Source: Caulobacteraceae bacterium (GTDB taxonomy: Bacteria > Pseudomonadota > Alphaproteobacteria > Caulobacterales > Caulobacteraceae). Taken from it: a stretch of 59,393 nt of DNA. Below are positions 36,998 to 48,283 of the stretch, piece after piece (the first letter of the stretch is position 1; each line of letters starts with the position of its first letter). The position numbers and the translations under genes are program-made. The stretch covers positions 1-59,393 of the forward strand of contig CANJRI010000010.1 in assembly GCA_947476555.1 (NCBI GenBank). The letters run 5' to 3'. The notes under the pieces are model-generated. The model did not search any database and was not told where the DNA came from. It was given only the letters and a program-made list of their open reading frames with translations.

Positions 36998-37870
36998 ATG
37001 GCCACCCGTCCCACCTGGCAGGGCTACCTGCGCCTCTCGCTCGTGAGCTGCCCCGTGGCGCTCTACACCGCCACCGCCTCCACCTCCGACGTGCGGTTCA
37101 ACATGCTGTCCAAGGAGACCGGCAACCGCATCCGCATGATCCCCACCGACCCGGAAAGCGGCCCCATCGACCGCGCCGATATCGTCAAGGGCTACGAGAT
37201 CGAGAAGGGCCGCTACGTCGTGGTCACCGAGGAGGAGATCAGGAACGTCCGCCTCGAGACCACCCGCACCCTGGACATCGAGCGGTTCGTGAAGGAGGCC
37301 GACATCGACCGCCTCTACTGGAACGAGCCCTATTTCCTCACTCCCGATGGCGACATGGCCGTGGAGGCCTTCACCGTGATCCGCGAGGCCATGGCCAAGT
37401 CCAAGAAGGTGGCGTTGGGCCGGCTGGTCATGCACCAGCGCGAGCGGCTGATGGCGCTTGAGCCGCGCGAGAAGGGAATCCTCGCCTACACCATCCGCTC
37501 CAACCGTGAGGTGAAGGACACCGGCGAGACCTTCGACCGGATACCCAAGGTCAAACCCAACGCCCAGATGGTGGAGATCGCCGCCAGGATCATCGACCAG
37601 CTGGAGGGCGCCTTCGACCCGTCCGGCTTCAACGACCGCTATGAGGACGCGCTCCGCAAGCTGATCAAGGAAAAGGAGAAGGGCCACACCATCACGGCCC
37701 CGGAACAGCCCAAAGAGGCGGAGGTCATCGACCTCATGGAAGCCCTCAAGCGCAGCCTCGGCCAGGGCGGCGGCGAACGGCGCAAGCCGACCCGCGCCAC
37801 GGCGGCCCGCAAGACCGCGTCGGCGAAGACGCCCGCGGCCAAGAAGCCGCCGGCGAAGAAGCGGGCCTAG
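36998..37870 (+). CDS. ku: Ku homolog, non-homologous end joining
   Basis: 290 residues, the usual bacterial Ku length. It forms a homodimer ring that binds double-strand ends and recruits LigD. The start MATRPTWQGYLRLSLVSCPV (bacterial Ku hallmark) and the central NGYEIEK-type segment (KGYEIEKGRYVVVTEEE) are clear. The C-terminal Ala/Lys/Pro-rich tail (KKPPAKK) is typical and probably disordered, and binds LigD or DNA. ku is divergent from the SOS operon imuA-imuB-dnaE2 across the GANTC/LexA region. ligD is 2.1 kb downstream, on the other strand. Confidence 0.97.
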   Translation: MATRPTWQGYLRLSLVSCPVALYTATASTSDVRFNMLSKETGNRIRMIPTDPESGPIDRADIVKGYEIEKGRYVVVTEEEIRNVRLETTRTLDIERFVKEADIDRLYWNEPYFLTPDGDMAVEAFTVIREAMAKSKKVALGRLVMHQRERLMALEPREKGILAYTIRSNREVKDTGETFDRIPKVKPNAQMVEIAARIIDQLEGAFDPSGFNDRYEDALRKLIKEKEKGHTITAPEQPKEAEVIDLMEALKRSLGQGGGERRKPTRATAARKTASAKTPAAKKPPAKKRA

Positions 37871-37872
37871 CC

Positions 37873-39162
37873 CTAGACCGGCGCCGCCTTGTGGTCGTGG
37901 ATGCGGCCGAGCTTCCAGCCCACGCCCGCCCAGACCGCGGCCAGGGCCGCGCCCAGCAAGGCCACCACCATCGCCCCGCCCAGGGCGTTGATCGCCGTCT
38001 CGATCCAGGCGCTGACCATGTCGCCGCCGCGGTAGACGACGGTGTCGATGGCGTTCTTGGCCTTGTACTTGGTCTCGTTGTCGACGGTGGTGAACAGCAT
38101 CTCGCGTCCGGGCCGGACCAGGGCGTACTCGCCCACCCGCCGCAGGATGATCACCGCCACCAGCACCGGGAAGGCCCCGGCCACCGCCAGCGCCAGGAAG
38201 CCGGCGACCATCAGCAGCGGCACGGCCGTCAGCAGCACCGTCACCCCGAGCTTCTGGCTCAGCCGTCCGGTGACGAAGAGCTGGATGAGGATGGTCAGGC
38301 TCTGCACCGCCACATCGATGGCGGCGAACACCTGGGTCTGGGCCTCGCGGGTCTCGAAGGTCGCTTCCACCAGCCGCGCCTGCTGGAAGTAGAGGAAGGT
38401 GCTGGCGCTCACCAGCAGCAGGACGAAGAAGGAGATCCCCAGCAGATAGGGCGAACGGGCCACCAGGGTGATCCCGGCCAGCACGCTGCCGCCGATCGGC
38501 CGCGCCGCGTTCTCCACCGCCGATTCCGCCGGCCCATGGGCGGCCCGCCATCGAAGCAGGTAGGCCACCGCCACAAGGCTCGAGGCCAAGAGGCCCGCCG
38601 AGATGAACAGCAAGCCCGAATGCCCGACCGGCTCCACCAGCAGCAGGCTGACCGCGGGTCCGCAGAGCCCGCCCAGGCTGGCGCCCGCGGCCATGGGCGC
38701 GAACACCCGCTTGGCCTGCCCCGGACGGAACACGTCCGCCATCAGGCTCCAGCCGAGCGAGACGACGAACAGGTTGAGCATCGAAAGCCAGATGTAGAAG
38801 GCCCGGCCGAGCCAGACGTTGTCCGGATCGGCCGCCATGCCCCCCCCGAAGCCCGCGAGGCTCGCGGCCACGATCAGATAGGCGGCCGGCACCAACTGGC
38901 GGCGGGAGACCCGCGCGCTGAGCCAGCCATAGAAGGGCACCACGGCCAGAGTGACCAGGAAGGTGCCCATGAACAGCCAGGGCAGGTTGTCCACGCCACC
39001 GGCGATGCCCATGGTCTCGCGGACCGGCCGCAGCATGAAGTAGCTGGTGAACAGCAGGAAGAAGAGCACGAAGCCCGCCAGGACGGCCGGCAGCTCCTCC
39101 TTTTCGGCTACGAACAGCCTGGCGATGGCGCCGGCCACGCCGCTCTGACGCTCGACGGTCAT
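37873..39162 (-). CDS. MFS/NTP-NDP exchange-type transporter
   Basis: 429 residues with about 12 hydrophobic segments. The N-terminal GFVLFFLLFTSYFMLRPVRE and the central WSLMADVFRPGQAKRVFAPM recall the NTP/NDP exchange (TLC-like) transporter family, and a general MFS call also fits. It lies in the inner membrane, with a cytoplasmic basic C-terminus. The ATG at 39162 has GGAGGA 6 bases upstream. It sits between ku and ligD, a place where a nucleotide carrier is unexpected; there is no evidence that it takes part in repair. Confidence 0.82.
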   Translation of the reverse strand: MTVERQSGVAGAIARLFVAEKEELPAVLAGFVLFFLLFTSYFMLRPVRETMGIAGGVDNLPWLFMGTFLVTLAVVPFYGWLSARVSRRQLVPAAYLIVAASLAGFGGGMAADPDNVWLGRAFYIWLSMLNLFVVSLGWSLMADVFRPGQAKRVFAPMAAGASLGGLCGPAVSLLLVEPVGHSGLLFISAGLLASSLVAVAYLLRWRAAHGPAESAVENAARPIGGSVLAGITLVARSPYLLGISFFVLLLVSASTFLYFQQARLVEATFETREAQTQVFAAIDVAVQSLTILIQLFVTGRLSQKLGVTVLLTAVPLLMVAGFLALAVAGAFPVLVAVIILRRVGEYALVRPGREMLFTTVDNETKYKAKNAIDTVVYRGGDMVSAWIETAINALGGAMVVALLGAALAAVWAGVGWKLGRIHDHKAAPV

Positions 39163-39294
39163 GCTTCCTCCCCGGACTGGCCCCATAGCCTAGCCGCCCG
39201 ATTTAGCCGTCATGCGACGTCGTGTGTCGAGCCTGACAGGAACTATCGGCTCGGCCTGGGGATTGGCTTAGCCGTCACTGTCGGAGCATCAGCC

Positions 39295-39630
39295 TTGCGT
39301 AGCCTTTTTGTCCTGGGCGCGGCCGCGGTGGCCTTGAGCGCCTGCGCCACCACCCCCCGCAAAACCGTCCAGAGCCTCGATCCCCACGATCGCAGGTGGT
39401 CAAGCGCCGAATGCTTCCAGGCGCGCAGGGCGGCCGAGCAGTTCGAAGAGCACAAGAATGGCCGGATGGTGGTGGGCCTGGTCGGCAACTTCATCATCCC
39501 CTTCGCGGGCACCGCCGCAGCCCTGGCCATGAACCACCTGAAGGACGACGATCGTGAGGCGCTGAACCAGAGGGTGAGAGCCGCCTGCGTTTCCGATCCG
39601 CTGAAGGGCAAGCGGGTGGCGCGGCGCTGA
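39295..39630 (+). CDS. Small lipoprotein with TTG start
   Basis: 111 residues from a TTG at 39295 with GGAG about nine bases upstream. The leader MRSLFVLGAAAVALSAC ends in a lipobox (LSAC), so it should be lipidated and exported. A later hydrophobic stretch (MVVGLVGNFIIPFAGTAAAL) could form a second membrane contact. I do not recognise the family. It is divergent from the transporter and precedes the DUF1330 gene by 37 bp. Without the TTG start no normal start would preserve the signal peptide, which is why it was chosen. Confidence 0.78.
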   Translation: MRSLFVLGAAAVALSACATTPRKTVQSLDPHDRRWSSAECFQARRAAEQFEEHKNGRMVVGLVGNFIIPFAGTAAALAMNHLKDDDREALNQRVRAACVSDPLKGKRVARR

Positions 39631-39667
39631 CGGCCTTGCTAGCTCTGGCGTGAACCGGAGCCGCGCC

Positions 39668-39961
39668 ATGGTCGCCTACGTCATCAACGAGATCGTCGTC
39701 ACCGACGAGGCGAGATTCCAGACCTACGCCGACCAGGTGCCGGCCATCCTCAGGAAGTACGGTGGCGAATACGTGGTGCGCGGCGGCAAGCCTGAGCAGG
39801 TTGACGGACCCCAGCCGCCACATCGGGCGGTCGTCCTGCGTTTCGAAAGCCGCGAAGCCGCGCGGGCCTGGCGAGCCTCGCCTGAGTACCAGGCGATCCT
39901 GCCGATCCGCGACGCCACCTCCACCAGCCGGGTCTATATCGTCGACGGCTACGAGGCTTAG
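39668..39961 (+). CDS. DUF1330 family protein
   Basis: 97 residues, a single ferredoxin-like alpha/beta domain: [20 protein letters not shown], then [16 protein letters not shown] and [23 protein letters not shown]1330 proteins are small dimeric proteins, some with suspected monooxygenase activity, but no role is established here. The ATG at 39668 is preceded by CGGAG eight bases upstream; a GTG 18 bases earlier is less likely. It converges on ligD with a 4-base overlap. Confidence 0.88.
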   Translation: MVAYVINEIVVTDEARFQTYADQVPAILRKYGGEYVVRGGKPEQVDGPQPPHRAVVLRFESREAARAWRASPEYQAILPIRDATSTSRVYIVDGYEA

Positions 39962-42516
39962 CGCCCCAGCTTCCTGATCGCCTCGGCGAGCGGGCGCTCC
40001 GCCTCGCAGTAGTCCTCCCAGGCCTTGGTCTTGGTCAGCAGGCTGGGCGCCGTGCGGATCGTCCATTTCTTCGGATCCAGCCCCTTCTTCACCTGGCTCC
40101 AGGTCAGTGGGAAGGACACCGGCGCGCCCGGCCGGGCTCTCGGCGACAGCGGGCCCACCGCTGTCGCCATGCGGTCGTTGCGCAGGTAGTCGAGGAAGAT
40201 CCGGCCCTTGCGCTTGGCCTTGGCCATGTTGACCACGTAGCGGTCCGGGGCGTCCGCGGCGATGGCGACGCTCACGTCGTGGGCGAACTGCTTGGCCGCC
40301 TTCCAGTCGGTCTTGCCCTTCCCGTCCTTCAGCGGCGTGACCACGTGCAGACCCTTGCCGCCGGTGGTCTTGCAGAAGGATTCCAGGCCCAGGGCCTCCA
40401 GCCGTTCCTTAACCTCCCAGGCGGCCTCGATCACCCGTTGGAAGGGGATCTCCTCGTCGGGATCGAGGTCGAAGACCAGCCGGCCGGGGACCTCCGGCTG
40501 GAAGGGCTGGCAGTTCCACGGGTGGTATTCCACCGCCCCGATCTGGGCCAGCGCCGCCAGGGCCTCGATGCGGTCCACCTGCAGGTAGGGCTTGTGGTCC
40601 CCGAACACCTTCACCTCGGAAAGCAGCGCCGACGAGCCCTTGCCTGCGTGCCGCTGGAAGAACCGCTCCGCGCCGATCCCGTCCGGGGTGCGGATGACCG
40701 AGCATGGCCGGCCCTTCAGGTGGGTCATCATCCAGGGCCCGACGGTCTCCAGGTAGCGGGCCAGCTCCAGCTTGGTGATCCCCTCGTCAGGCCACAGCAC
40801 CTTGTCCGGACTGGAGAGGGTCACGCCCATGACCACGTTGGACGCGGGCTTTGGGGCCGCGAGCTTGGTCTTGGCCGGCGGTGCGGGTGTCTCGGCCTCC
40901 ACGTCGCGCGCGGGCTTGTCCTCGCGAAGGCCCTTGAAAGCCCCCTGCCGCACCATGCCCGAGCCGGTGAACCCGGCGAACTCGATCTCGGCCACCAATT
41001 CCGGTTTCGCCCAATGGACGTTCGGCTCCTTGCGGGGCGCGCCGGGGCCGCTGAACGGACTCTTCTCCGTGGCGATCTTTTCCAGGCGCGGCAGTACGCG
41101 GCGCACCTTCTCCGCCCCGAAACCGGTCCCGACGCGGCCCACATAGATCAGCCGCCCGTCGCGGTTGACGCCCACCAGCAGGGACCGCAGCTGGCCGGCG
41201 TCGCCCGTCCAGCCGCCGATCACCACCTCGTGCCCGGCCCGGCATTTGGACTTCTGCCAGCTATCGACGCGCCCCGAGCGGTAGGGCGCATCGAGCTGCT
41301 TGGAGACGATCCCCTCCAGCGACATCCGGCAGGCCGACTGCAGCACCGCATCGCCCGCCGTCTCGAAATGGTCGACGTAGCGCAGCCGGGTCCCGGCGCC
41401 GGTGAGAGCCGCTTTCAGCCGCGCCTTGCGTTGGCGCAAGGTCAGGCCCCGCAGGTCCTCGCCGCCCAGGAACAGCACGTCGAACAGAAAGAGGATCAGG
41501 TTGCCGGTCTTGCCCTCCGACAGCGCCGCCTGCAGCGCCGGGAAGTCGGGCGAGCCGTTGTGATCGAGGGCGCAGGCCTCGCCGTCGTAGAGCCCGTCCG
41601 GCAGGCCGCCGGCCTCGGTGGCGATCTCCCTGAACTTGGCGGTCCAGTCGAGGCCGCTGCGGGTCAGGAGCCTGGCCTTGCCCTTCTCCACCCGCGCCTG
41701 CAGCCGGTAGCCATCGAACTTGATCTCATGGCCCCAGCCCGGACCCTGCGGCGGCCGCTCGACCAGCTTGGCGAACTGCGGGGGCACGAAACCTGGGAGA
41801 CCCGCCTTCAGCTTTGGCGGCGCCGGGGCCTTCAGCGGCGCGGCGGGCTTTTCCCCCGCTCCGCGCGGCTTGGATTGCCAGATCCCCTTGCCCGTGGCCC
41901 GGCCCCTGCCGGTCATGAATTTGGTGGGGCCCTTGCCCTGGCCGGCAGCGATCGCCTCCATCTCGCGGCCCGAGGCCACAGAGCTGGTTTCGCCCGCCGT
42001 GAGCAGGTCGCCATGGCCCTCCAGCGCCCATCCGTCGTGGTGCTTGATCAGGAGCCAGTTGTCGCGCTTCTCGCCTGGGCGGCGTTTCATCCGCACCAGC
42101 ACGAACGAGCCCTTCAGCCGCTCGCCGTCGAGGGTGAACTTCAGGTCGCCCTTCTTCAGCCCGGCGTGCGGATCGCCCTCCGGCTCCCAGTGGCCCCGGT
42201 CCCAGAGCATCACCGTCCCGCCGCCATACTGGCCCTTGGGGATGGTCCCCTCGAAGTCTCCGTAGTCCAGCGGGTGGTCCTCCACCTCCACCGCCAGCCG
42301 CTTCTCGGCGGGGTCGAGGGAGGGGCCGCGGGTCACCGCCCAGGACTTGAAGGTCCCGTCCAGCTCCAGCCGGAAGTCGTAGTGCAGGCGGGTGGCGGCA
42401 TGCTTCTGGATCACGAAACGCAGGCGTTTGGAGGCCTTGGTCTTCTCCGCTCCCGCCGGTTCGGCGGTCTTGGAGAAGTCGCGCATGGCGCGGTAGCGGG
42501 CGAGCTTGTCGGCCAA
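39958..42516 (-). CDS. ligD: ATP-dependent DNA ligase D
   Basis: 852 residues, with three catalytic modules in the order phosphoesterase, ligase, polymerase. Residues about 35-150 are the 3'-phosphoesterase ([17 protein letters not shown] and [17 protein letters not shown]). At about residue 265 the adenylation lysine is in [13 protein letters not shown], followed by [11 protein letters not shown] and a C-terminal OB fold. The last 300 residues are the primase-like polymerase with [11 protein letters not shown] and VFDLDPDE (the metal-binding D-x-D). With Ku it repairs double-strand breaks. The start is a TTG at 42516, GGAG seven bases upstream; ATG at 42486 is an alternative. The gene follows otsA closely. 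Confidence 0.96.
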   Translation of the reverse strand: MADKLARYRAMRDFSKTAEPAGAEKTKASKRLRFVIQKHAATRLHYDFRLELDGTFKSWAVTRGPSLDPAEKRLAVEVEDHPLDYGDFEGTIPKGQYGGGTVMLWDRGHWEPEGDPHAGLKKGDLKFTLDGERLKGSFVLVRMKRRPGEKRDNWLLIKHHDGWALEGHGDLLTAGETSSVASGREMEAIAAGQGKGPTKFMTGRGRATGKGIWQSKPRGAGEKPAAPLKAPAPPKLKAGLPGFVPPQFAKLVERPPQGPGWGHEIKFDGYRLQARVEKGKARLLTRSGLDWTAKFREIATEAGGLPDGLYDGEACALDHNGSPDFPALQAALSEGKTGNLILFLFDVLFLGGEDLRGLTLRQRKARLKAALTGAGTRLRYVDHFETAGDAVLQSACRMSLEGIVSKQLDAPYRSGRVDSWQKSKCRAGHEVVIGGWTGDAGQLRSLLVGVNRDGRLIYVGRVGTGFGAEKVRRVLPRLEKIATEKSPFSGPGAPRKEPNVHWAKPELVAEIEFAGFTGSGMVRQGAFKGLREDKPARDVEAETPAPPAKTKLAAPKPASNVVMGVTLSSPDKVLWPDEGITKLELARYLETVGPWMMTHLKGRPCSVIRTPDGIGAERFFQRHAGKGSSALLSEVKVFGDHKPYLQVDRIEALAALAQIGAVEYHPWNCQPFQPEVPGRLVFDLDPDEEIPFQRVIEAAWEVKERLEALGLESFCKTTGGKGLHVVTPLKDGKGKTDWKAAKQFAHDVSVAIAADAPDRYVVNMAKAKRKGRIFLDYLRNDRMATAVGPLSPRARPGAPVSFPLTWSQVKKGLDPKKWTIRTAPSLLTKTKAWEDYCEAERPLAEAIRKLGR

Positions 42517-42527
42517 TCAGCGCTCCT

Positions 42528-43928
42528 TCACCCGGCCAGTGCCTCTTCCTTCTCCTCGACGCCGGCGAGGGCGCTCACGAAGGCGTCGCGCCAGGCGGTG
42601 ACATCCTCGCGCTGGACGTTCTCGAACAGCGCCGTCCAGCGACGGATGCGCTCGACCTTGTCCATGGCCAGCGCCCGCTTCAGGGCGTCGGCGATCTCCT
42701 CGGCGCTGTTGGGATTGATCAGCAGGGCCTGGTCCAGTTGGCGCGCGGCGCCGGCGAACCGCGACAGGATCAGCACGCCGGGATCCTCCGGGTTCTGGGC
42801 GGCGACGAATTCCTTGGCCACCAGGTTCATGCCGTCCCGCAAGGGCGTGACCAGGCCAACCCGCGCCGCGCCATAGATGCCGCCCAACTCGTCGCGCCGG
42901 TAATTCTTGTTCACGTAGCGGATCGGATTCCAGTCGACGTCGGCGAACTCGCCGTTGATCCGGCCCGAGTGGCCGTCCAGTCGGCCGCGGATGTCCTGGT
43001 AGGCCTCGACGCTTTCGCGGCTCACGGGCGCGATCTGCAGCATCAGCACTTCGCGGCGCATGTCCGGGTTCTCGTTGAGGAACCGCTCGAAACCCAGGAA
43101 CCGCTCCTCCAGACCCTTGGAGTAGTCCAGCCGGTCAACGCCGACGATCAGATGGCGGAACACCGTGCAGGCGGTCATCAGGTCGCGCATGCGACGGGCG
43201 CGGGCGCTCTTGAGCATCCGGGCGAAGTCGACGGCGTCCAGGCCGATGGGGAAGGCCCCGACGTTCAGGGTCTGGCCAAAGGCTTTCAAGATCCCCGGCG
43301 CAGGCTGCTCGCCGCCGGCCTCGGAGAGCACATATTCCTCGAAGGCCTGTCGGTATTCCTGGGTTTGGAAGCCCACCACGTCGTAGTCGAACATCGCCTC
43401 CACCAACTGCCGATGGCGCGGCAGGTTGATGAACACCTGGTGGGCGGGCCACGGCACATGCAGGAAGAAGCCGATCCGGTTCTTCACCCCCAGGCGGCGC
43501 AGCTCCCGGGCCATGGGGATCAGGTGGTAGTCGTGGACCCAGATCAGGTCGTCCGGCTCCACCAGCGGCGCGAGGGTCTCGGCGAAACGCCGGTTCACCC
43601 GCTCGTAGCCGGTCCCGAAGGCGCGGTCGTAGGCGGCCAGGTCGGTGCGGTAGTGGAACAGCGGCCACAGGGTCTTGTTGGCGTAGCCGTTGTAATATTC
43701 GTCGAGGTCGACCTCCTCGAGGTCCACCGTGGCGGCGGTGACACCCCCGACCTTCTCAAGGTTCAGCTGGCCGGTGAACTGCGGCGTGGTCTTGCCGCTC
43801 CAGCCGAACCATAGCCCGGAGTACTCCCTCAGGGCCGCGGCCAGGGCCATGGCCAGGCCGCCGACGGTCTCCTCGCCCTCGCCGCTGGGCGGATTGACCC
43901 GGTTGGAGACCACGATGAGCCGGTTCAC
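42528..43928 (-). CDS. otsA: Trehalose-6-phosphate synthase
   Basis: 466 residues, GT20. It joins UDP-glucose and glucose-6-phosphate. The start NRLIVVSNRVNP, WVHDYHLIPMARELRRLG, the substrate-loop GVDRLDYSKGLEERFLGFE and the C-terminal TPLRDGMNLVAKEFVAAQ are diagnostic. The GTG start at 43928 overlaps the otsB stop by 4 bases. ligD follows by 11 bp, so all three may share a transcript. Trehalose protects against salt and drying. Confidence 0.95.
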   Translation of the reverse strand: MNRLIVVSNRVNPPSGEGEETVGGLAMALAAALREYSGLWFGWSGKTTPQFTGQLNLEKVGGVTAATVDLEEVDLDEYYNGYANKTLWPLFHYRTDLAAYDRAFGTGYERVNRRFAETLAPLVEPDDLIWVHDYHLIPMARELRRLGVKNRIGFFLHVPWPAHQVFINLPRHRQLVEAMFDYDVVGFQTQEYRQAFEEYVLSEAGGEQPAPGILKAFGQTLNVGAFPIGLDAVDFARMLKSARARRMRDLMTACTVFRHLIVGVDRLDYSKGLEERFLGFERFLNENPDMRREVLMLQIAPVSRESVEAYQDIRGRLDGHSGRINGEFADVDWNPIRYVNKNYRRDELGGIYGAARVGLVTPLRDGMNLVAKEFVAAQNPEDPGVLILSRFAGAARQLDQALLINPNSAEEIADALKRALAMDKVERIRRWTALFENVQREDVTAWRDAFVSALAGVEEKEEALAG

Positions 43929-44674
43929 GCGGCGGCCTCCAGCCAGGCCATCACGTCCTCGACGCCCGGTAGGTTGAAGCTCGCGTGGGTCTTGCGGGGC
44001 GGACCCACCAGGACGCCGACGCCGCCCAGACGCGCCACCGCCTCGAAGCCATGCTCATCGGTGACGTCGTCGCCGACGAACACCGGCCGGGCGCCGGCGA
44101 ACAACGGGCTCTCCATGAAGGCGCGGATGGAATCGCCCTTGGCCGGGCCAGGAGTGCGCAACTCCTCCACCATGTCGCCGTCCTGCAGCGAAAGGCCGGT
44201 TTCGGCGGCCAGGCGCCGGGCCAGGGTGCGCGCATCGCCGCCGTGTTCCCGGGCGAGACGGAAGTGCAGGGCGACGCTCGGACCCTTCTCCTCGACGATC
44301 AGGCCGGAATCGCGGACCGCGAATTCCTTCAGCGCCTGGGTCACGCGGCCAAGCTCGGGGTGCGGGCCGGAGTCGTGCATGCCGCCATCGCAATCCCGGC
44401 GGACCAGGCCATGGACGGCCGCGACGCAGGTCACCCGGCCTTCCAGGATGCGGTCCACGTCGGCCAGGGTGCGCCCGGTCACCACCGCCAGCCGCCCGTC
44501 CAGGCCGGCCTTGAGGGCTTCCAGCAGCCGGGTCCGGCGCGGATCGGGGCGTACGTCCTGGGGCCGGGCCGCGATCGGCGCCAGCGTCCCGTCGAGATCC
44601 AGGAACAGCGCCGCCTCCCCAAGCCGGAGGGGCTTTGGCGGCGGCAGCCTCAAAGTGATTTCGTCGATAGACAT
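43925..44674 (-). CDS. otsB: Trehalose-6-phosphate phosphatase
   Basis: 249 residues, HAD superfamily. It removes the phosphate made by OtsA to give trehalose. Motif I is LDLDGTLAPIA near residue 29, and motif IV includes FVGDDVTDEHGFEAV. The ATG at 44674 with GGGAG five bases upstream is preferred to a TTG one codon earlier. It is first in the otsB-otsA pair (4-base overlap) and divergent from zwf across 113 bp. Confidence 0.94.
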   Translation of the reverse strand: MSIDEITLRLPPPKPLRLGEAALFLDLDGTLAPIAARPQDVRPDPRRTRLLEALKAGLDGRLAVVTGRTLADVDRILEGRVTCVAAVHGLVRRDCDGGMHDSGPHPELGRVTQALKEFAVRDSGLIVEEKGPSVALHFRLAREHGGDARTLARRLAAETGLSLQDGDMVEELRTPGPAKGDSIRAFMESPLFAGARPVFVGDDVTDEHGFEAVARLGGVGVLVGPPRKTHASFNLPGVEDVMAWLEAAA

Positions 44675-44787
44675 CAAGACTCCCGCCCAACCGGAAAAAT
44701 GAACGCCCGGGAGGCGATTTCGATCCCCGCGCGGGTTCCTTAGCCGCCCCGCTTGCGCCGGCCGGAAGCTTCCCCCAGAAGGCGGGG

Positions 44788-46242
<1,455 letters not shown>

Positions 46243-46247
46243 GGCCC

Positions 46248-48146
46248 CTACCGCACGCTGTTCCAAGGCTTCGAGAGCAGCGTCGCGCAGTTGATGATGC
46301 CCACCAGGGAATAGGTCTGGGGGTAGTTCCCCCACAGCTCGCCGCCGTCGAAGGTGATGTCCTCGGAGAGCAGGCCCGCCGCCGTGCGCCGCTCCAGCAT
46401 CTCCTCGAAGATCTGGCGCGCCTCCTCGCTGCGGCCGGAGAGGTGCAGGGCCTCGATCAGCCAGAAGGTGCAGAAGTTGAACGCCGTCTGCGGGGTGCCG
46501 AAGTCGTCGGGGATGGCGTAGCGGAGCATGTAGGGCCCGCGCCGCAGGCCCTCCTCCACCGCCTTCATGGTGGCGACCATGCGCGGATCGTCCGGGGCCA
46601 CGAAGCGCACGTCCACCAGCTGCAGCAGGCTGGCGTCCAGCTCGTCGCCGTCGAAGGTGGCGGCGAAGCGCCCGAGCTTCTCGTTCCAGGCCCGCGTCTC
46701 GATGGTGGCCCGCACCTCAGCCGCCCGGGCGTTCCAGTAGGTGGCGCGGTCTGGGAGGCCGACCTGGGCGGCGGCGTTGCCCAGCCGGTCGCAGGCCGCC
46801 CAGCACATCACCGAAGAATAGGTGTGCACCGCCTCCCGGCCGCGGAATTCCCAGAGGCTGGCGTCGGGCTTGTCGTGCAGGTCGAAGGCCCGTTGGCCGA
46901 TCGGCTCCAGGGCGTGGAAGTCGGCGATGGTGGCCGGGCGGAACAGCCGCTGGTCGAAGAACGCCTGGACGGTGGACAGCACGATCTGGCCATAGACGTC
47001 GTGCTGCAGGTGCTCGTGCGCCTGGTTGCCGATCCGTACCGGCCCCACGCCCCGATAGCCCGGCAGGTGCGGGGCGATCCATTCGGTGAGCGCCGGCTCC
47101 AGCCCGACCCCGAACACCGGTTGCACGTGGCCGCACTTACCCTTGCTGGCGACAACCGCCGGTCCCATACCCGGAAGGCCGGGCTGGTCCGGCCCCTTTG
47201 CCCCGTAGACCGCCACCATGTCTCCCCGGCCGGCCTGATCGACGATGTTGCGCAGGTAGACAAGGTAGTTCTCCAGCATGTCCGCCGCGCCCATCCGGTT
47301 GAGGGCCTGGACCACGTAGTAGGCGTCGCGCACCCAGCAGTAGCGGTAGTCCCAGTTGCGGCCGGCGCCGTTGTCGGCCGGGTGCTCGGGGATGGAGGTC
47401 GTCAGCGCCGCCACGATCGCCCCGGTCTCCTCATAGGCGCAGAGCTTCAGGGTGATGGCCGCGCGGATCACCGCCTCCTGCCATTCCAGGGGGACGGACA
47501 GCGTCCGCACCCAGCCGCGCCAGTATTCCGTGGTCTCGCGCAGCATCCGGGCGGTGGTGGTGGCGACGTCCGCGTCCATGCCCTCGTCGGGCCCCAGGAA
47601 CAGGTTGATCGGCTCCTCCAGGCGGAAGGTGCGCTCCTCCTGGATGTGGCTCACCGGGCAGTCGGTGGTGAGCCGAAGGGTGATCTCCTTGCCGACGTAG
47701 CGGATGTGGTTGGAGCCGGCGGTCTGGTAGGTCGGCCGCTCGCCGTAGTTCATCATCGGCCGCAGGCGGATGCGGATGCGCGGGGCGCCCGACAGCGGTC
47801 TCAGCAGCCGGGTGAAGGCCAGCGGCCGGTATTGCCGGCCGAGGTGGCGGTAGCGGGGGCAGAAATCGAGCATCTCCACCGCTTCCCCCGCGTCGGTCCG
47901 GAATTCGGTGCGCAGGATGGGGGTGTTGCGCAGGTAGGCCTGGCTGATCTTGGTCGCGCCCTCGACCTCCACCGACCAGAGGCCCTGCGCGTCCTCCGCA
48001 CCGGGGTCCTTGCCGCCCAGCAGGGCGCAGAACACCGGATCGCCGTCGACCCGCGGCGCGCAGGCCCAGACCAGGCGGCCGCCGCGATCGATCAGCCCGC
48101 TGGCGGCGCAATTGCCGATCGGGAACAGGTCAAGGGTCTGGCTCAA
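46248..48146 (-). CDS. GH15 family glycoside hydrolase (glucoamylase/trehalase type)
   Basis: 632 residues. A beta-sandwich N-terminal domain starts with PIGNCAASGLIDRGGRLVW, then an (alpha/alpha)6 barrel has RNWDYRYCWVRDAYYVVQAL, the GH15 catalytic-domain hallmark, and the late DGGELWGNYPQTYSLVGI with the catalytic-base region. The enzyme hydrolyses alpha-glucans or trehalose; which one cannot be told. Between NIVDQAG and HVQPVFG lies an unusual glycine/proline-rich segment of about 30 residues that I do not recall in close relatives. The start is a TTG at 48146 with AGGAGA upstream. Context: trehalose and glucan genes. Confidence 0.88.
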   Translation of the reverse strand: MSQTLDLFPIGNCAASGLIDRGGRLVWACAPRVDGDPVFCALLGGKDPGAEDAQGLWSVEVEGATKISQAYLRNTPILRTEFRTDAGEAVEMLDFCPRYRHLGRQYRPLAFTRLLRPLSGAPRIRIRLRPMMNYGERPTYQTAGSNHIRYVGKEITLRLTTDCPVSHIQEERTFRLEEPINLFLGPDEGMDADVATTTARMLRETTEYWRGWVRTLSVPLEWQEAVIRAAITLKLCAYEETGAIVAALTTSIPEHPADNGAGRNWDYRYCWVRDAYYVVQALNRMGAADMLENYLVYLRNIVDQAGRGDMVAVYGAKGPDQPGLPGMGPAVVASKGKCGHVQPVFGVGLEPALTEWIAPHLPGYRGVGPVRIGNQAHEHLQHDVYGQIVLSTVQAFFDQRLFRPATIADFHALEPIGQRAFDLHDKPDASLWEFRGREAVHTYSSVMCWAACDRLGNAAAQVGLPDRATYWNARAAEVRATIETRAWNEKLGRFAATFDGDELDASLLQLVDVRFVAPDDPRMVATMKAVEEGLRRGPYMLRYAIPDDFGTPQTAFNFCTFWLIEALHLSGRSEEARQIFEEMLERRTAAGLLSEDITFDGGELWGNYPQTYSLVGIINCATLLSKPWNSVR

Positions 48147-48283
48147 TGGCCACGTCTCCTGGCGATGTGCGGGAACTGCACGGGAGGCTCCCGATTCCTC
48201 TCGACGATAGCTGAACGCCGCCCGATAAGCTTGAGTTCGCCTCTGGCGAGTCGCATCCGATAATCCATCATTCTGGCAGTCCC

